From NCBI RefSeq assembly GCF_002155965.1, contig NZ_MUMH01000001.1, positions 1 through 64,000 on the forward strand: a DNA stretch of 64,000 nt, written 5' to 3'. Position 1 is the stretch's first letter. Each line of letters begins with the position of its first letter. Below, piece by piece: positions 1-8,804 of this stretch. The stretch is from Allokutzneria sp. NRRL B-24872. Lineage in GTDB: Bacteria; Actinomycetota; Actinomycetes; Mycobacteriales; Pseudonocardiaceae. Below the pieces are notes generated by a model, which saw only the letters and a program-made list of their open reading frames with translations, did no database searches and was not told the origin of the DNA. Both the position numbers and the translations under genes were made by a program.

Positions 1-695
1 GGGTCCTGGGTCAAGCCGAGGGCTGAGGTGATCGGCATCGTCAGGTACACCTTCGTCTGACCCTGCGGGGTGGGAGTGTCGTTGCCCAACAACAGGTCCC
101 GGGCGACGTCGGAGCGCTTCTGGTCCATCGTCCGGTCGTCCTTGGGCAATGACCTGGCGATGCGGTCGATGTGGTCATAGGCGAGCGCCATATCGTGAGC
201 GGACATCAACAGGCGGAGCAGGGCCATGCCGTCGTCCAGGTTGATCTTCTCCACCATCCGCGCCTTGCGCTTCTCCTTGAACCGGCGTTCGGCGGCGGTG
301 GGGTCGAGGCGGTGGATGAACCGGACCGCGTACTGGCGGGTGGTCGAGTACGGGTTCTTCTCCGCGTGCGCCAGCAACGCCTCCTCCGCCACCGCCGCGT
401 GCACCACCGAGAGAACCCGGAGCAGATCGACGATCATGAGCGCTTTGCCCTCGTCAACTCGGCCTTCGGCCAACGCCCGCAACACTCCCGGGCGAGAGGT
501 CAAGTCCGTCGCCCGGTCAATCAACCGGGCTGCCTTCACTCGCGACACCCGCAGTTCACGCATCAGGATCTCTTCAGAGAATTCCCGGTCACGCGGATCA
601 AGATCGGAAATATAGTCGAGCAGGGTCACGGAAAAGTCAGCTACGGCCTTGCCTATGTCCGTGAACGCTGTTTTGAGAACAACATCAGGGTCCAT
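1..695 (-). CDS. DUF222 / 13E12-type protein, 3' end outside the window
   Basis: Reading the minus strand from an ATG gives about 231 uninterrupted codons running off the left edge, so the C-terminus is missing. The visible part is the helical N-terminal domain typical of the DUF222 / 13E12-repeat family: an SEEILMRELRVSRVKAARL segment, an Ala/Arg-rich helical stretch with PYSTTRQYAVRF, then KDDRTMDQKRSD. Family members usually end in an HNH nuclease motif; here that part lies outside the window, so nuclease activity is expected but not shown. Such genes are multicopy and partly mobile in actinobacteria. The first 100 bases and the upstream DNA are less GC-rich than the neighbours, which may reflect transfer or simply promoter DNA. 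Confidence 0.75.
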   Translation of the reverse strand, partial: MDPDVVLKTAFTDIGKAVADFSVTLLDYISDLDPRDREFSEEILMRELRVSRVKAARLIDRATDLTSRPGVLRALAEGRVDEGKALMIVDLLRVLSVVHAAVAEEALLAHAEKNPYSTTRQYAVRFIHRLDPTAAERRFKEKRKARMVEKINLDDGMALLRLLMSAHDMALAYDHIDRIARSLPKDDRTMDQKRSDVARDLLLGNDTPTPQGQTKVYLTMPITSALGLTQD

Positions 696-1148
696 GCTTC
701 TATTCTACGCCGATAAAATAGACGATCATGGCTCTAAGAGGTGAATTCCCAGGCGCCCGCAACGCCAAAAACGCAACCCCCGACTAACGAAACGCGCGGC
801 TGGAATGGTCGGCTTTACCTGGGGTGCGCGTGCCATACGCTCGTCCGCGTGGGCCGGGATTCATCCCGTGCCCGCCCGGCCAATGACGGCACGCGCAAGG
901 GGCCCCAGGTCAAGCCGACCCCACGCTGGAACCAGCGTGAGCTGGAAGCCCAGCCGTCCCCGCGCCCACATCCCAGCCGTCCCCACGCTGGAAGCCCAAC
1001 CCAAGCCCGACCCGAACGCACGTTGACGCACCCCAACCATGTCTGCAACTCTTGCCCCGCAACCCGCAAAAACTCGACAACTTCCTGGCAATTTCTAGCA
1101 GTCCTTCGCCGCCACCTGTGACCGAACCAGAGTGGGAAGGAACGCGAC
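696..1148. other. Intergenic region with short direct repeats
   Basis: No convincing gene: the open frames here lack coding character and start signals. Near 918-993 there are paired short direct repeats (CCCCACGCTGGAA twice, CAGCCGTCCCC twice, GCTGGAAGCCCA twice), so that block is internally duplicated. The right end holds the ribosome site GGAAGGA just before the glucanase start. The left end is AT-richer and should hold the promoter of the DUF222 gene. I recognise no operator. Confidence 0.4.
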
Positions 1149-4100
1149 ATGCGTGCGTTACCCCTGCTGGCAGCACTGCTCGCCACGATCGCGGCAGTGC
1201 CCCCGCCAGCTCATGCGGCAAGCCAGACCGTCCAACGCGACCTCGGCCGGACGATCTCCATCGGCAAGCTCGTCCTCAAGCTGCCCAACGCCAGACCGAC
1301 GAGCACGCTCTCCGTCGAGACCAGTCAGGACGGCACGGGCTTCGCCGTCGCGGCGAGGGAAACCGTTCATCCCGTCAAAGACGGCACCGTCACGATCGAC
1401 CTGCCCGCGACACCCGCGCGCTTCGTGCGCGTGAACGCGAAGGACGCCAAGCTCGGCGACCTCGAAGTGCAGGAAGCTCAGACGAAGGCCCTGACAGCGA
1501 CCTTCACCGCGAGCAGCACCACGCAGACCTACGCGGCGGGCAACGTCGGCGACGGGGATGCGGCGACGTACTGGGAGAGCGCCAACAACGCCTTCCCGCA
1601 ATGGGTTCAGGCCGATCTCGGCGCTTCGGTGGCAGTGAACCGGCTGGCGCTGAAACTCCCCTCCGGGTGGGAGCAGCGAACGCAGACCCTGCGCGTTCGC
1701 GGCAGCGCCAACGGCACGGACTTCACCGATCTCATGGCCTCGAAGGACTACGTCTTCGGAGAAGCAGCCGTCGAGATCGGCTTCAACGCGGCGACGGTCC
1801 GCTACGTGCGGTTGGAGTTCACCGCGAACTCCGACTGGCCCGCCGCGCAGCTGAGCGAGTTCGAGCTGCACGGCCCCGCGACCGGTGACACACAGGCTCC
1901 GACGGCGCCGGGCAACCTGACGCACAGTCAGCCAGCACCGGGCCAGATTCGCTTGTCCTGGAACGCTTCCACGGACAACGTCGGCGTGACCGGATACGAC
2001 GTGTACGCCAACAACACACTGCGCACGAGCGTCACCGCGCTGAGCTACACCGACACGCAGCCCGACAGCGCGACGGTCTCCTACTTCGTCCGCGCGCGTG
2101 ACGCCGCCGGGAACCAGTCGCCGAACAGCAACACGGTGCAGCGCAACGGAAGTGGCAGCGCGAACCTCGCGCTGGGCAAGCCGATCACCGCCTCATCGGT
2201 GATCCACACGTTCGTCGCGACCAATGCCAACGACGACGACATCGCGACTTATTGGGAGGGCAACGCCAACAGTTACCCCACCACGCTGACGACCGCGCTC
2301 GGCGCGAACGCGGACCTGTCCTCGGTGGTGCTCAGACTCAACCCGAACTCCGCGTGGTCCCGCCGCACTCAGACCCTCCAGGTACTCGGCCGGGAACAAT
2401 CTGGGACCGCGTTCACCAGTCTCTCCCCCGCGACCACGCACACCTTCGACCCGGCAACCGGCAACACCGTAACGATCCCGGTCACCGGCCGAGCCGCGGA
2501 CGTGCAACTGCGCATCACCGCGAACTCCGGCTCAACCGGCGGCCAGGTCGCCGAGTTCCAGGTGTTCGGAACGCCCGCGCCCAACCCGGACCTGACCATC
2601 TCGGGTCTGTCGTGGACGCCGAACTCCCCCGTGGAGACCGACGCGGTGAAGCTGACCGCGACCGTGCGCAACACCGGCACAGCCGCGTCCGGCGCGAGCA
2701 GCGTGAACTTCTACCTCGGTGACACCAAGGCCGGGACTGCGTCCCTCAACGGACTCGATGCCGGGGCGAGTGCCACGGTGACCGCCGACATCGGCCAGCG
2801 CGACGCGGCGGAGTACCAGCTCAGCGCGAAGGTCGACGAGGACAACAAGGTCATCGAGCAGAACGAGGCGAACAACGGCTTCGTCAACCCCGCCAAGCTC
2901 GTGGTGACGCCGGTGGCCAGCTCCGACCTGGCCGGCTCGCTGAGCTGGACGCCGAACAACCCGGCGGCGGGCAACCAGGTCACCTTCTCCACGGTGATCC
3001 GCAACCAGGGCACGGTGGCCTCGGCGGCGGGCGCGCACGGTGTCACGCTGACGATCTCCGATGCGAGCACCGGCGCCGTGGTGCGCACGCTCACCGGTTC
3101 GCACACGGGCGCGATCGCGGCGGGCGCGAGCACTCCGCCGGTGAACCTCGGCACGTGGACGGCGGGCAACGGCAAGTACACGGTGAAGACCGTTGTCGCC
3201 GACGACGCGAACGAGCTGCCGGTCAAGCGCGGCAACAACACCAGCTCACAACCGTTCTTCGTCGGCCGCGGTGCGAACATGCCCTACGACATGTACGAGG
3301 CCGAGGACGGCGTGGTCGGCGGAGGTGCCGCGGTCGTCGGTCCCAACAGGACGATCGGCGATGTCGCCGGTGAGGCGTCGGGGCGCAGGGCGGTGACGCT
3401 GAAGTCCACGGGCAGCTACGTCGAGTGGACCACCAAGGCCAGCACCAACACGCTGGTGACCCGCTTCTCCATCCCGGACGCGGCGGGCGGTGGTGGGATC
3501 GACTCCACCCTCAACCTCTACGTGAACGGCGTCTTCCACAAGGCGATCACCCTGACGTCGAAGTACGCGTGGCTCTACGGCGCGGAGGCCAGTCCGGGCA
3601 ACTCCCCCGGCGCTGGCGGGCCGAGGCACATCTACGACGAGGCGAACGTGATGCTCAACGGCACCGTCGCCGCGGGCAGCAAGATCCGCCTGCAGAAGGA
3701 CGTCGCGAACACCACGGACTACGCGATCGACTTCGTCAACACCGAACAGGTCAGCCCGGTCGCCAACCCCGACCCCGCAAGGTACGTGGTACCAACTGGT
3801 TTCGGGCACCAGGACGTGCAGAACGCGCTCGACAAGTTCCGCATGGACACCACCGGGAACCTCGTCGGCGTGTACCTGCCCGCCGGTGACTACCAGACGG
3901 CGAGCAAGTTCCAGGTCTACGGCAAGCCCGTCAAGGTGATCGGCGCCGGTCCCTGGTTCACCCGGTTCCACGCACCGTCCACGCAGGACAACACCGATGT
4001 CGGTTTCCACGTGAGCGCGGCGGGGTCCTCGTTCGCGAACTTCGCCTACTTCGGCAACTACACCTCGCGGATCGACGGGCCCGGCAAGGTCTTCGACCTG

Positions 4101-4937
4101 GCCAACGTCAGCGACGTGGTGATCGACAACATCTGGAACGAGCACATGGTGTGCCTGTACTGGGGCGCCAACACCGATCGCGTCACCATCAAGAACTCCC
4201 GTATCCGCAACATGTTCGCCGACGGGGTGAACATGACCAACGGCAGCACGGACAACCTCGTCAGCAACAACGACGCGCGGGCGACCGGTGACGACAGCTT
4301 CGCGCTGTTCTCCGCGATCGACGCGGGCGGCTCGGACATGAAGAACAACGTGTACGAGAACCTGTCCTCGACGCTGACCTGGCGCGCCGCCAGCATCGCG
4401 GTCTACGGCGGCTACGACAACACCTTCCGCAACATCTACGTCGCGGACACGTTGGTGTACTCCGGGATCACGATCAGTTCGCTGGACTTCGGCTACCCGA
4501 TGAACGGCTTCGGCCCCGGTCCGACGAAGTTCGAGAACATCTCACTGGTGCGCACCGGGGGGCACTTCTGGGGCGCGCAGACCTTCCCGGCGATCTGGGT
4601 GTTCTCGGCGTCGAAGGCCTTCCGCAACATCAGGGTCAGCGATGTGGACATCGTCGACCCGACCTACAGCGGGATCATGTTCCAGACCAAGTACACCGGT
4701 TCGCAGCCGGAGAACCCGGTGACGGACACGGTGTTCACCAACGTCTCCATCACGGGGGCGCGCAAGAGCGGTGACGCCTTCGACGCCAAGTCCGGTTTCG
4801 GCATCTGGGTCAACGAGATGCCCGAGCCCGGCCAGGGTCCCGCGGTGGGCTCGGCGAGCTTCACCAACCTCCGGATGAGCGGCAACCACCAGGACATCAA
4901 GAACACGACGTCGACGTTCACCCTCGACGTCCGCTGA
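1149..4937 (+). CDS. Secreted multi-domain GH87 alpha-1,3-glucanase (mutanase type)
   Basis: A 1262-residue exported glycan hydrolase. It starts at an ATG behind GGAAGGA. Residues 1-23 are a signal peptide (cleavage after AHA). Then follow a short beta domain, a discoidin-type (F5/8C-like) carbohydrate-binding module about 105-245, a fibronectin-III domain about 250-335, a second discoidin-like module about 338-477, two CARDB domains about 480-705, a CBM6/35-like module opening with MYEAED at about 713, and a right-handed beta-helix from about 877 to the end. The helix carries Asp1025 in FADGVN and the pair Asp1048/Asp1049 in TGDDS. That spacing matches the Asp triad known in GH87 enzymes, which cleave alpha-1,3-glucan of fungal walls or dental-type mutan. 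The many binding modules suggest an insoluble substrate. It stands alone, followed by a strong terminator. Confidence 0.85.
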   Translation: MRALPLLAALLATIAAVPPPAHAASQTVQRDLGRTISIGKLVLKLPNARPTSTLSVETSQDGTGFAVAARETVHPVKDGTVTIDLPATPARFVRVNAKDAKLGDLEVQEAQTKALTATFTASSTTQTYAAGNVGDGDAATYWESANNAFPQWVQADLGASVAVNRLALKLPSGWEQRTQTLRVRGSANGTDFTDLMASKDYVFGEAAVEIGFNAATVRYVRLEFTANSDWPAAQLSEFELHGPATGDTQAPTAPGNLTHSQPAPGQIRLSWNASTDNVGVTGYDVYANNTLRTSVTALSYTDTQPDSATVSYFVRARDAAGNQSPNSNTVQRNGSGSANLALGKPITASSVIHTFVATNANDDDIATYWEGNANSYPTTLTTALGANADLSSVVLRLNPNSAWSRRTQTLQVLGREQSGTAFTSLSPATTHTFDPATGNTVTIPVTGRAADVQLRITANSGSTGGQVAEFQVFGTPAPNPDLTISGLSWTPNSPVETDAVKLTATVRNTGTAASGASSVNFYLGDTKAGTASLNGLDAGASATVTADIGQRDAAEYQLSAKVDEDNKVIEQNEANNGFVNPAKLVVTPVASSDLAGSLSWTPNNPAAGNQVTFSTVIRNQGTVASAAGAHGVTLTISDASTGAVVRTLTGSHTGAIAAGASTPPVNLGTWTAGNGKYTVKTVVADDANELPVKRGNNTSSQPFFVGRGANMPYDMYEAEDGVVGGGAAVVGPNRTIGDVAGEASGRRAVTLKSTGSYVEWTTKASTNTLVTRFSIPDAAGGGGIDSTLNLYVNGVFHKAITLTSKYAWLYGAEASPGNSPGAGGPRHIYDEANVMLNGTVAAGSKIRLQKDVANTTDYAIDFVNTEQVSPVANPDPARYVVPTGFGHQDVQNALDKFRMDTTGNLVGVYLPAGDYQTASKFQVYGKPVKVIGAGPWFTRFHAPSTQDNTDVGFHVSAAGSSFANFAYFGNYTSRIDGPGKVFDLANVSDVVIDNIWNEHMVCLYWGANTDRVTIKNSRIRNMFADGVNMTNGSTDNLVSNNDARATGDDSFALFSAIDAGGSDMKNNVYENLSSTLTWRAASIAVYGGYDNTFRNIYVADTLVYSGITISSLDFGYPMNGFGPGPTKFENISLVRTGGHFWGAQTFPAIWVFSASKAFRNIRVSDVDIVDPTYSGIMFQTKYTGSQPENPVTDTVFTNVSITGARKSGDAFDAKSGFGIWVNEMPEPGQGPAVGSASFTNLRMSGNHQDIKNTTSTFTLDVR

Positions 4938-4944
4938 ACCAGGT

Positions 4945-4974
4945 GGAACCCCGTTCCGTTTGGAACGGGGTTCC
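4945..4974 (+). terminator. Rho-independent-type hairpin after the GH87 gene
   Basis: GGAACCCCGTTCC and GGAACGGGGTTCC form a perfect 13-bp stem around a GTTT loop, starting 7 bases after the stop codon and followed by CCTTTG. The position between two convergent genes means it may serve both the glucanase gene and the LysR gene opposite. Confidence 0.85.
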
Positions 4975-5018
4975 CCTTTGTCCACCCCGCGAAGGTCAGA
5001 GGTCCAGGCGGGGGTGGT

Positions 5019-5891
5019 TCACAGTGGCGCGAACGCCCGCCGGAGGTGCTCGACGAACGCGCGCGCCGCCGGAGCGGTCGGCCCGTTCGCACGCCAGGCG
5101 AACTCCAGGGTGCTGCGCAGCTCCGGCTCGATCGGGATCGCGCGCAACCCGGGCCCGGCCGCGCCCGGCAGGATCGCCACGCCCATCCCGCGCACCGCCA
5201 GCTTCTCCAGCATCATCGGTCCGCTGGCCTCGAAGGCGATGCGCGGGACGAGGCCCGCCGCCGCGCACGCTTGGTCGAGGCAGGCGCGCACGCCCGTTCC
5301 TCGTGGCAGGCAGATCAGAGCGCGGTCGCGGAGTTCGCCCAGGGTGATCTCCGCGTGCTCCGCGAGCGGGTCTTCCGGCCCGACCGCGGCGACAAGGCGC
5401 TCGTCAACCACGACGTGCGTGTTGATGCCTTCCGGCGGCGCACCGGCGAGACCGACCAGCGCCAGGTCGAGCTCACCCGCGCGGACCGCGTCGAGCAGGT
5501 CCGCCGAGTTGCCCTCGGTGAGCGTGACCTCGACGCCGGGGTGCGCTTCGTGGAAGTCCGCCATCGCTGACGGCAGGTCCACCGCGCCGCAGGCCGTCAC
5601 CACGCCGACGTCCACCCTGCCGCGCAGCAGACCTGCCAGTTCCGCCACCGCGAGCTTCGCCCCTGCCACGGCGGCGAGCGCTGCCCTGGCGTGGGGCAGC
5701 ACCGCCTTTCCAACCTCGGTCAGCCGAACCGTTCGCCCCGACCGGTCCAGCAGCTGCTCACCCAGCTCCCGTTCCAGCCGCCGGATCTGCGCGCTCACCC
5801 CGGGCTGGGCGACGTGCTCCCTCGCGGCCGCTTTGGTGAAGTTCGCTTCCTCAGCGACCGCGACGAAGTACTCCAGCTGGCGCAGCTCCAT
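5019..5891 (-). CDS. LysR-family transcriptional regulator
   Basis: 290 residues, normal length for the family. Residues 1-60 are the winged helix-turn-helix (MELRQLEYFVAVAEEANFTKAA, then QPGVSAQIRRLERELG); from about 90 onward is the periplasmic-binding-like effector domain (RGRVDVGVVTACG, GVRACLDQACAAAGL, GVAILPG). LysR proteins usually control a divergent neighbour, but the gene behind its promoter (the first small secreted protein) points the same way, and no T-N11-A site stands out. Its target therefore cannot be read from the context. Confidence 0.9.
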   Translation of the reverse strand: MELRQLEYFVAVAEEANFTKAAAREHVAQPGVSAQIRRLERELGEQLLDRSGRTVRLTEVGKAVLPHARAALAAVAGAKLAVAELAGLLRGRVDVGVVTACGAVDLPSAMADFHEAHPGVEVTLTEGNSADLLDAVRAGELDLALVGLAGAPPEGINTHVVVDERLVAAVGPEDPLAEHAEITLGELRDRALICLPRGTGVRACLDQACAAAGLVPRIAFEASGPMMLEKLAVRGMGVAILPGAAGPGLRAIPIEPELRSTLEFAWRANGPTAPAARAFVEHLRRAFAPL

Positions 5892-5927
5892 CGCCGCAGG
5901 CTAGCGACCAGGGCGGACAATCATGGT

Positions 5928-6296
5928 TCAGCCGGAGGCAGGGGTACAGCCGGTACCGACGACCACGGCCTGCATGACTTCGTAGACGCCGTCGATCAAC
6001 GGCAACTGCGTCGCTTGGTGCGGCTGGTGCGGTGGTGCGCAGGCCCTGCCGAACTTCAGGGCGTTGCGGATCTCCAAGATGACGTTCTTACCGTCGGTCG
6101 AACAGTTCTTGTAGTACGCGTTCGGGCCCCAGCCCTTGGATTCCGCGACGTAGGACCGCGTGAACCCGCACTCGAGGTTCTCCTTCGGCTGCAACAGCTC
6201 CCCGGACGCGGCACCGGCCTGGCCGGGCAGGAAAAAAGCGGCGGAAGCAGCCAAGGCCGCGACTGCGGCGGACATGGCGGTGATCCGTACCGACAT
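5928..6296 (-). CDS. Small secreted four-cysteine protein, paralogue 1 (DUF6355-like)
   Basis: 122 residues. The start is the second of two in-frame ATGs: GGGGAG sits 9 bases before it but directly abuts the first. Residues 1-29 are a signal peptide (ending PGQAGA). The mature part has four Cys in CGFTRSY, YKNCSTDG, GRACAP and GTGCTPAS contexts, compatible with two disulfides. It resembles the short DUF6355 secreted proteins sometimes labelled natural-product biosynthesis proteins, but I am unsure of that match and no function is claimed. It is the most downstream of three tandem paralogues with shared upstream sequence, the product of recent duplication that included the promoter. Confidence 0.7.
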   Translation of the reverse strand: MSVRITAMSAAVAALAASAAFFLPGQAGAASGELLQPKENLECGFTRSYVAESKGWGPNAYYKNCSTDGKNVILEIRNALKFGRACAPPHQPHQATQLPLIDGVYEVMQAVVVGTGCTPASG

Positions 6297-6461
6297 CGTT
6301 TGCATCTCCCCAGTTGAAGCGATGTGACGCCAACGACAGTGACCCGAAAGCGAAGGAAATCGCAACTCAAGAAATCACGGAAGATGATTCACGATCGCAA
6401 CGATCTCGGCAGGCAGGAGCATCCAGAGCCCTACTGCACGAGAGGCACATCAAATATCTCT

Positions 6462-6477
6462 TTCAGTCCTTATTGAA
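6462..6477. promoter_or_regulatory. Upstream palindrome of secreted paralogue 1 (degenerate copy)
   Basis: TTCAGTCCTTATTGAA lies 166 bases upstream of the start codon, inside a 35-base block aligned without gaps to blocks upstream of the other two paralogues. This is the most degenerate copy of the palindrome (outer TTCA/TGAA arms kept). It falls just behind the stop of paralogue 2. Probable regulator binding site; the regulator is unknown. Confidence 0.5.
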
Positions 6478-6503
6478 ACGTGGAGACAATTCTTCGTCGC
6501 GGG

Positions 6504-6869
6504 TCAGCCGACCCCGCCGCACTGGCCGACGACCTCGACCCACATGACCTCGTAGACGTCGTTGATCATCGGCAGCAGCGATGCCTGGTCCGCCTGGTGC
6601 GCAGGGGCGCAGAAGTTGCCCTCGGCTCCGAGGTTGCCGTGCGTCAGCAGGAGGACGGGCTTGCCGTCGCCCGAGCAGTGCTTGTAATGGGGGTAAGGCC
6701 CCCAACCCTTGGATTCCGCGACGTAGGACCGCGTGAACCCGCACTCGAGGTTCTCCTTCGGCTGCAACTGCCCCCCGGACGCGGCACCGGCCTGGCCGGG
6801 CAGGGCGAGGGCGGAGGCAGCGGCGAGGGCCGCGACCGCGGCGGACATGGCGGTAATCCGTACCGACAT
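6504..6869 (-). CDS. Small secreted four-cysteine protein, paralogue 2 (DUF6355-like)
   Basis: 121 residues, start chosen at the ATG 9 bases behind GGGGAG as in paralogue 1. The signal peptide and the first 50 mature residues are nearly identical to paralogue 1 (ECGFTRSYVAESKGWGP shared). The centre and C-terminus differ: HCSGDGKPVLLLTHGN, NFCAPAHQADQAS, and the end VVGQCGGVG. The four Cys are kept. Divergence restricted to the C-terminal two-thirds suggests either recent gene conversion of the 5' half or selection for variation in the exposed part. Function unknown. Confidence 0.7.
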   Translation of the reverse strand: MSVRITAMSAAVAALAAASALALPGQAGAASGGQLQPKENLECGFTRSYVAESKGWGPYPHYKHCSGDGKPVLLLTHGNLGAEGNFCAPAHQADQASLLPMINDVYEVMWVEVVGQCGGVG

Positions 6870-7044
6870 CGTTTGCATCTCCCCAGTTGAAGCGATGTGA
6901 CGCCAACGACAGTGGATGGATCGGGGAGTCGATCGCAACTCAACGGAAACTCAAGAAATCCCGAAAGGGTTTCCACGAACGTGCCGATCACGCAGGTGCG
7001 ACCAGGCGAGACGCCGTTACACCTGATGCGTATCGAATATCTCA

Positions 7045-7060
7045 TTCAGGCCTGCGTGAA
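7045..7060. promoter_or_regulatory. Upstream palindrome of secreted paralogue 2
   Basis: TTCAGGCCTGCGTGAA, one mismatch from a perfect 7-2-7 palindrome, lies 176 bases upstream of the start codon and inside the 35-base conserved block (7035-7069). It corresponds base for base to the site of paralogue 3. Confidence 0.6.
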
Positions 7061-7179
7061 ACGTCGAGACAGCACTTCGCCGCGGCCACCTCGGAGGAGC
7101 TCACCCCTCGGCGACCGCGGCGAAGTGCCCAGTCGAAAGCTTTATCGCAGGAGGCTCATCGACCGGAAGCTGGAAGGCC

Positions 7180-7545
7180 TCACGAAGCGGGAGAGCACCC
7201 GAAACTGACAACCGAGGCGTGCATGGGCTCGTAGAAGCCACCGATCAGCGGCAGCTGCGATGCCTCGTGGGCCTGATGCGCCCGGGAGCAGAAGTAACCG
7301 TCCTTGATGGTGTTGTGCAGCTTCAAGTAGACGGAGTTGCCGTCGTGCGAGCAGTGCTTGTAGTGGGCAGCATTGGGCCAGCCCCTGTCCCTCGCGGTGT
7401 AGGACGGGGTGAACCCGCAGTCGAGGTTCTGGCGCATCTGGCCAACCTCTCCGGTCGCGGCAACGGCCTGACCAGGCAGGATGAGGGCAGCGGAGGCGGC
7501 AAGGGCACCAGCGGCGGCCAGAACGGCACTCAGACGTAACGACAT
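7180..7545 (-). CDS. Small secreted four-cysteine protein, paralogue 3 (DUF6355-like)
   Basis: 121 residues. A perfect AAGGAG 9 bases before the chosen ATG confirms the start for all three paralogues. The signal peptide ends about PGQAVA-A. The mature protein keeps the pattern CGFTPSY, YKHCSHDG, YFCSRAHQ and FGCSPAS but is the most diverged copy. It is the most upstream of the tandem set and faces the protease-inhibitor-like genes across a shared intergenic region, so the two groups of small secreted proteins may be co-regulated. Function unknown. Confidence 0.7.
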   Translation of the reverse strand: MSLRLSAVLAAAGALAASAALILPGQAVAATGEVGQMRQNLDCGFTPSYTARDRGWPNAAHYKHCSHDGNSVYLKLHNTIKDGYFCSRAHQAHEASQLPLIGGFYEPMHASVVSFGCSPAS

Positions 7546-7926
7546 CGTTTGCATCTCCTTGGAAGAAACAATGTGACGCCAATGACACTGGACTGGTCAG
7601 AGTCCTGACCGCAACTCAAAACTAAATCAAGAAAACGCGAGTTATTTTTCGGATTCAATGAGATCCTGCAGGCAGGGACCCCCGAAGCAGCATTGCCCTC
7701 GCGCCTCCCCCCATGCCTCATTCAAGCCTGCTTGAAACACGAAGACATCACTCACCCCTTATCCGCATTCTGCGCGGATGCGACTGATCTCGTGGGCGCC
7801 CGGCTCGACACCACCTCGGGTCGATGAGGCAAATGGACTCAGCGCACATTGCGGAAACAACGTGATCCTGCCGGGCACCGGCGATGATTCCGGTCGCCAC
7901 CTCTGATCCACTGAAAGGCAAAAACA
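7546..7926. promoter_or_regulatory. Divergent promoter region between the two families of small secreted proteins
   Basis: 381 bases with no credible gene. It holds the conserved leader (TCAAGAAA, CGCAACTCAA on the plus strand, also present before paralogues 1 and 2) and the best copy of the upstream palindrome at 7721. The right end holds GAAAGG before the first inhibitor-like gene. I cannot assign -35/-10 boxes with confidence. Confidence 0.45.
7721..7736. promoter_or_regulatory. Perfect palindrome upstream of secreted paralogue 3
   Basis: TTCAAGCCTGCTTGAA is a perfect 7-2-7 inverted repeat, 176 bases from the start codon of paralogue 3. The equivalent positions before paralogues 2 and 1 keep the site with one and about three changes. 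The even spacing, and conservation of the palindrome while flanks drift, support a bound regulator. Confidence 0.65.
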
Positions 7927-8301
7927 ATGGTCAAGCACTCCGCCGCGATGCGATTACTCCCGGCCGCCCTGGCATGCGCGCTCCTCGGTGTCACACCGAG
8001 CGCCAACGCCGCAGCCACCGCTTACGTCGACTGTCCTGGCGATGTCTACGCCTGCCTCTACGACGGCCCCAACGGCACGGGTGCCAGGCTCGACATCAGG
8101 ACGTGCGGGCAGCGCGTGGAACTGCGTCGCGACTGGTGGGACAAGATCGAATCCGCCCGGATCGTTCACGCTTCGAACGTCACGCTCTGGTCCTACTACC
8201 CCAACGGTGCCGGAGGAAGCGAACTGGTGCTTCGAGGCACTCGCGGAACGGATGTCAACGCGTACGCCGGGAACATGGCGGACATCATCGACTGCCGATA
8301 A
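7927..8301 (+). CDS. Secreted peptidase-inhibitor I36-like protein, copy 1
   Basis: 124 residues. Signal peptide about 1-28 (ending PSANA). The mature part matches the small beta/gamma-crystallin-like fold of inhibitor family I36 (Streptomyces metalloproteinase inhibitor type): CPGDVYACLYDGPNGTGARL, a central TCGQRVEL, WWDKIESARI, and a final DIIDC, giving four Cys. Start at ATG behind GAAAGG. Inhibitor activity is inferred from fold similarity; many relatives are only annotated by this domain. Pairs with the next gene, a tandem paralogue. Confidence 0.75.
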   Translation: MVKHSAAMRLLPAALACALLGVTPSANAAATAYVDCPGDVYACLYDGPNGTGARLDIRTCGQRVELRRDWWDKIESARIVHASNVTLWSYYPNGAGGSELVLRGTRGTDVNAYAGNMADIIDCR

Positions 8302-8358
8302 CCACCATTTCCCGGAATCGGCCGGGCACTCTCTCTAATGCCACGAAAGGCAACACAC

Positions 8359-8733
8359 ATGCTCAAGCTCTCCGCACGTTCCGCCGGACTGCGGCTGCTC
8401 CCGGCCGCTGTCGCGTGCGCGATCCTCGGTCTCGCGCCGAGCGCTGGCGCCGAAGGCTCTTACGAGTGCTCCGGCAGTGCTGTCGCCTGCCTTTACGAGG
8501 GAGCCGACGGTACCGGCGCCAGGCATGAGATCACCAGGTGCGACCAGTACGCGGACCTGCCGCGGGAGTGGTGGGACCGGGTCGACTCCGCCCGTGTCAC
8601 CACTGCCGGGAGGATCATCCTCTTTTCCTACTACGCCAGCGGCGGGAAGGAAGTGGTGCTCGAGGCCGGACGCGGCCAGTACGTGAACGCGCTCGCCGCG
8701 AACAAGGCCGACAGCTTCCAGTGCCACTCCTGA
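8359..8733 (+). CDS. Secreted peptidase-inhibitor I36-like protein, copy 2
   Basis: 124 residues. The start is the ATG at MLKLS, 8 bases behind GAAAGG, the same spacing as copy 1; an ATG seven codons upstream lacks a ribosome site. The signal peptide ends about PSAGA. The mature part repeats the copy-1 pattern: CSGSAVACLYEGADGTGARH, RCDQYADL, WWDRVDSARV, and terminal SFQCHS. Tandem duplicate of copy 1, 57 bases downstream and probably co-transcribed. Confidence 0.75.
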   Translation: MLKLSARSAGLRLLPAAVACAILGLAPSAGAEGSYECSGSAVACLYEGADGTGARHEITRCDQYADLPREWWDRVDSARVTTAGRIILFSYYASGGKEVVLEAGRGQYVNALAANKADSFQCHS

Positions 8734-8804
8734 TAACCAACGCTTCTCACTGCCAGACCAACTAGATCTTGGACTTCTGGTCGTGCGGCTCGCAGGCTGG
8801 GTGC

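Noticed and set aside
741..1221. Several overlapping open frames on both strands between the DUF222 and glucanase genes
   Set aside because: No ribosome sites, no conserved motifs, Pro/Arg-rich content; probably non-coding GC-rich DNA with short repeats.
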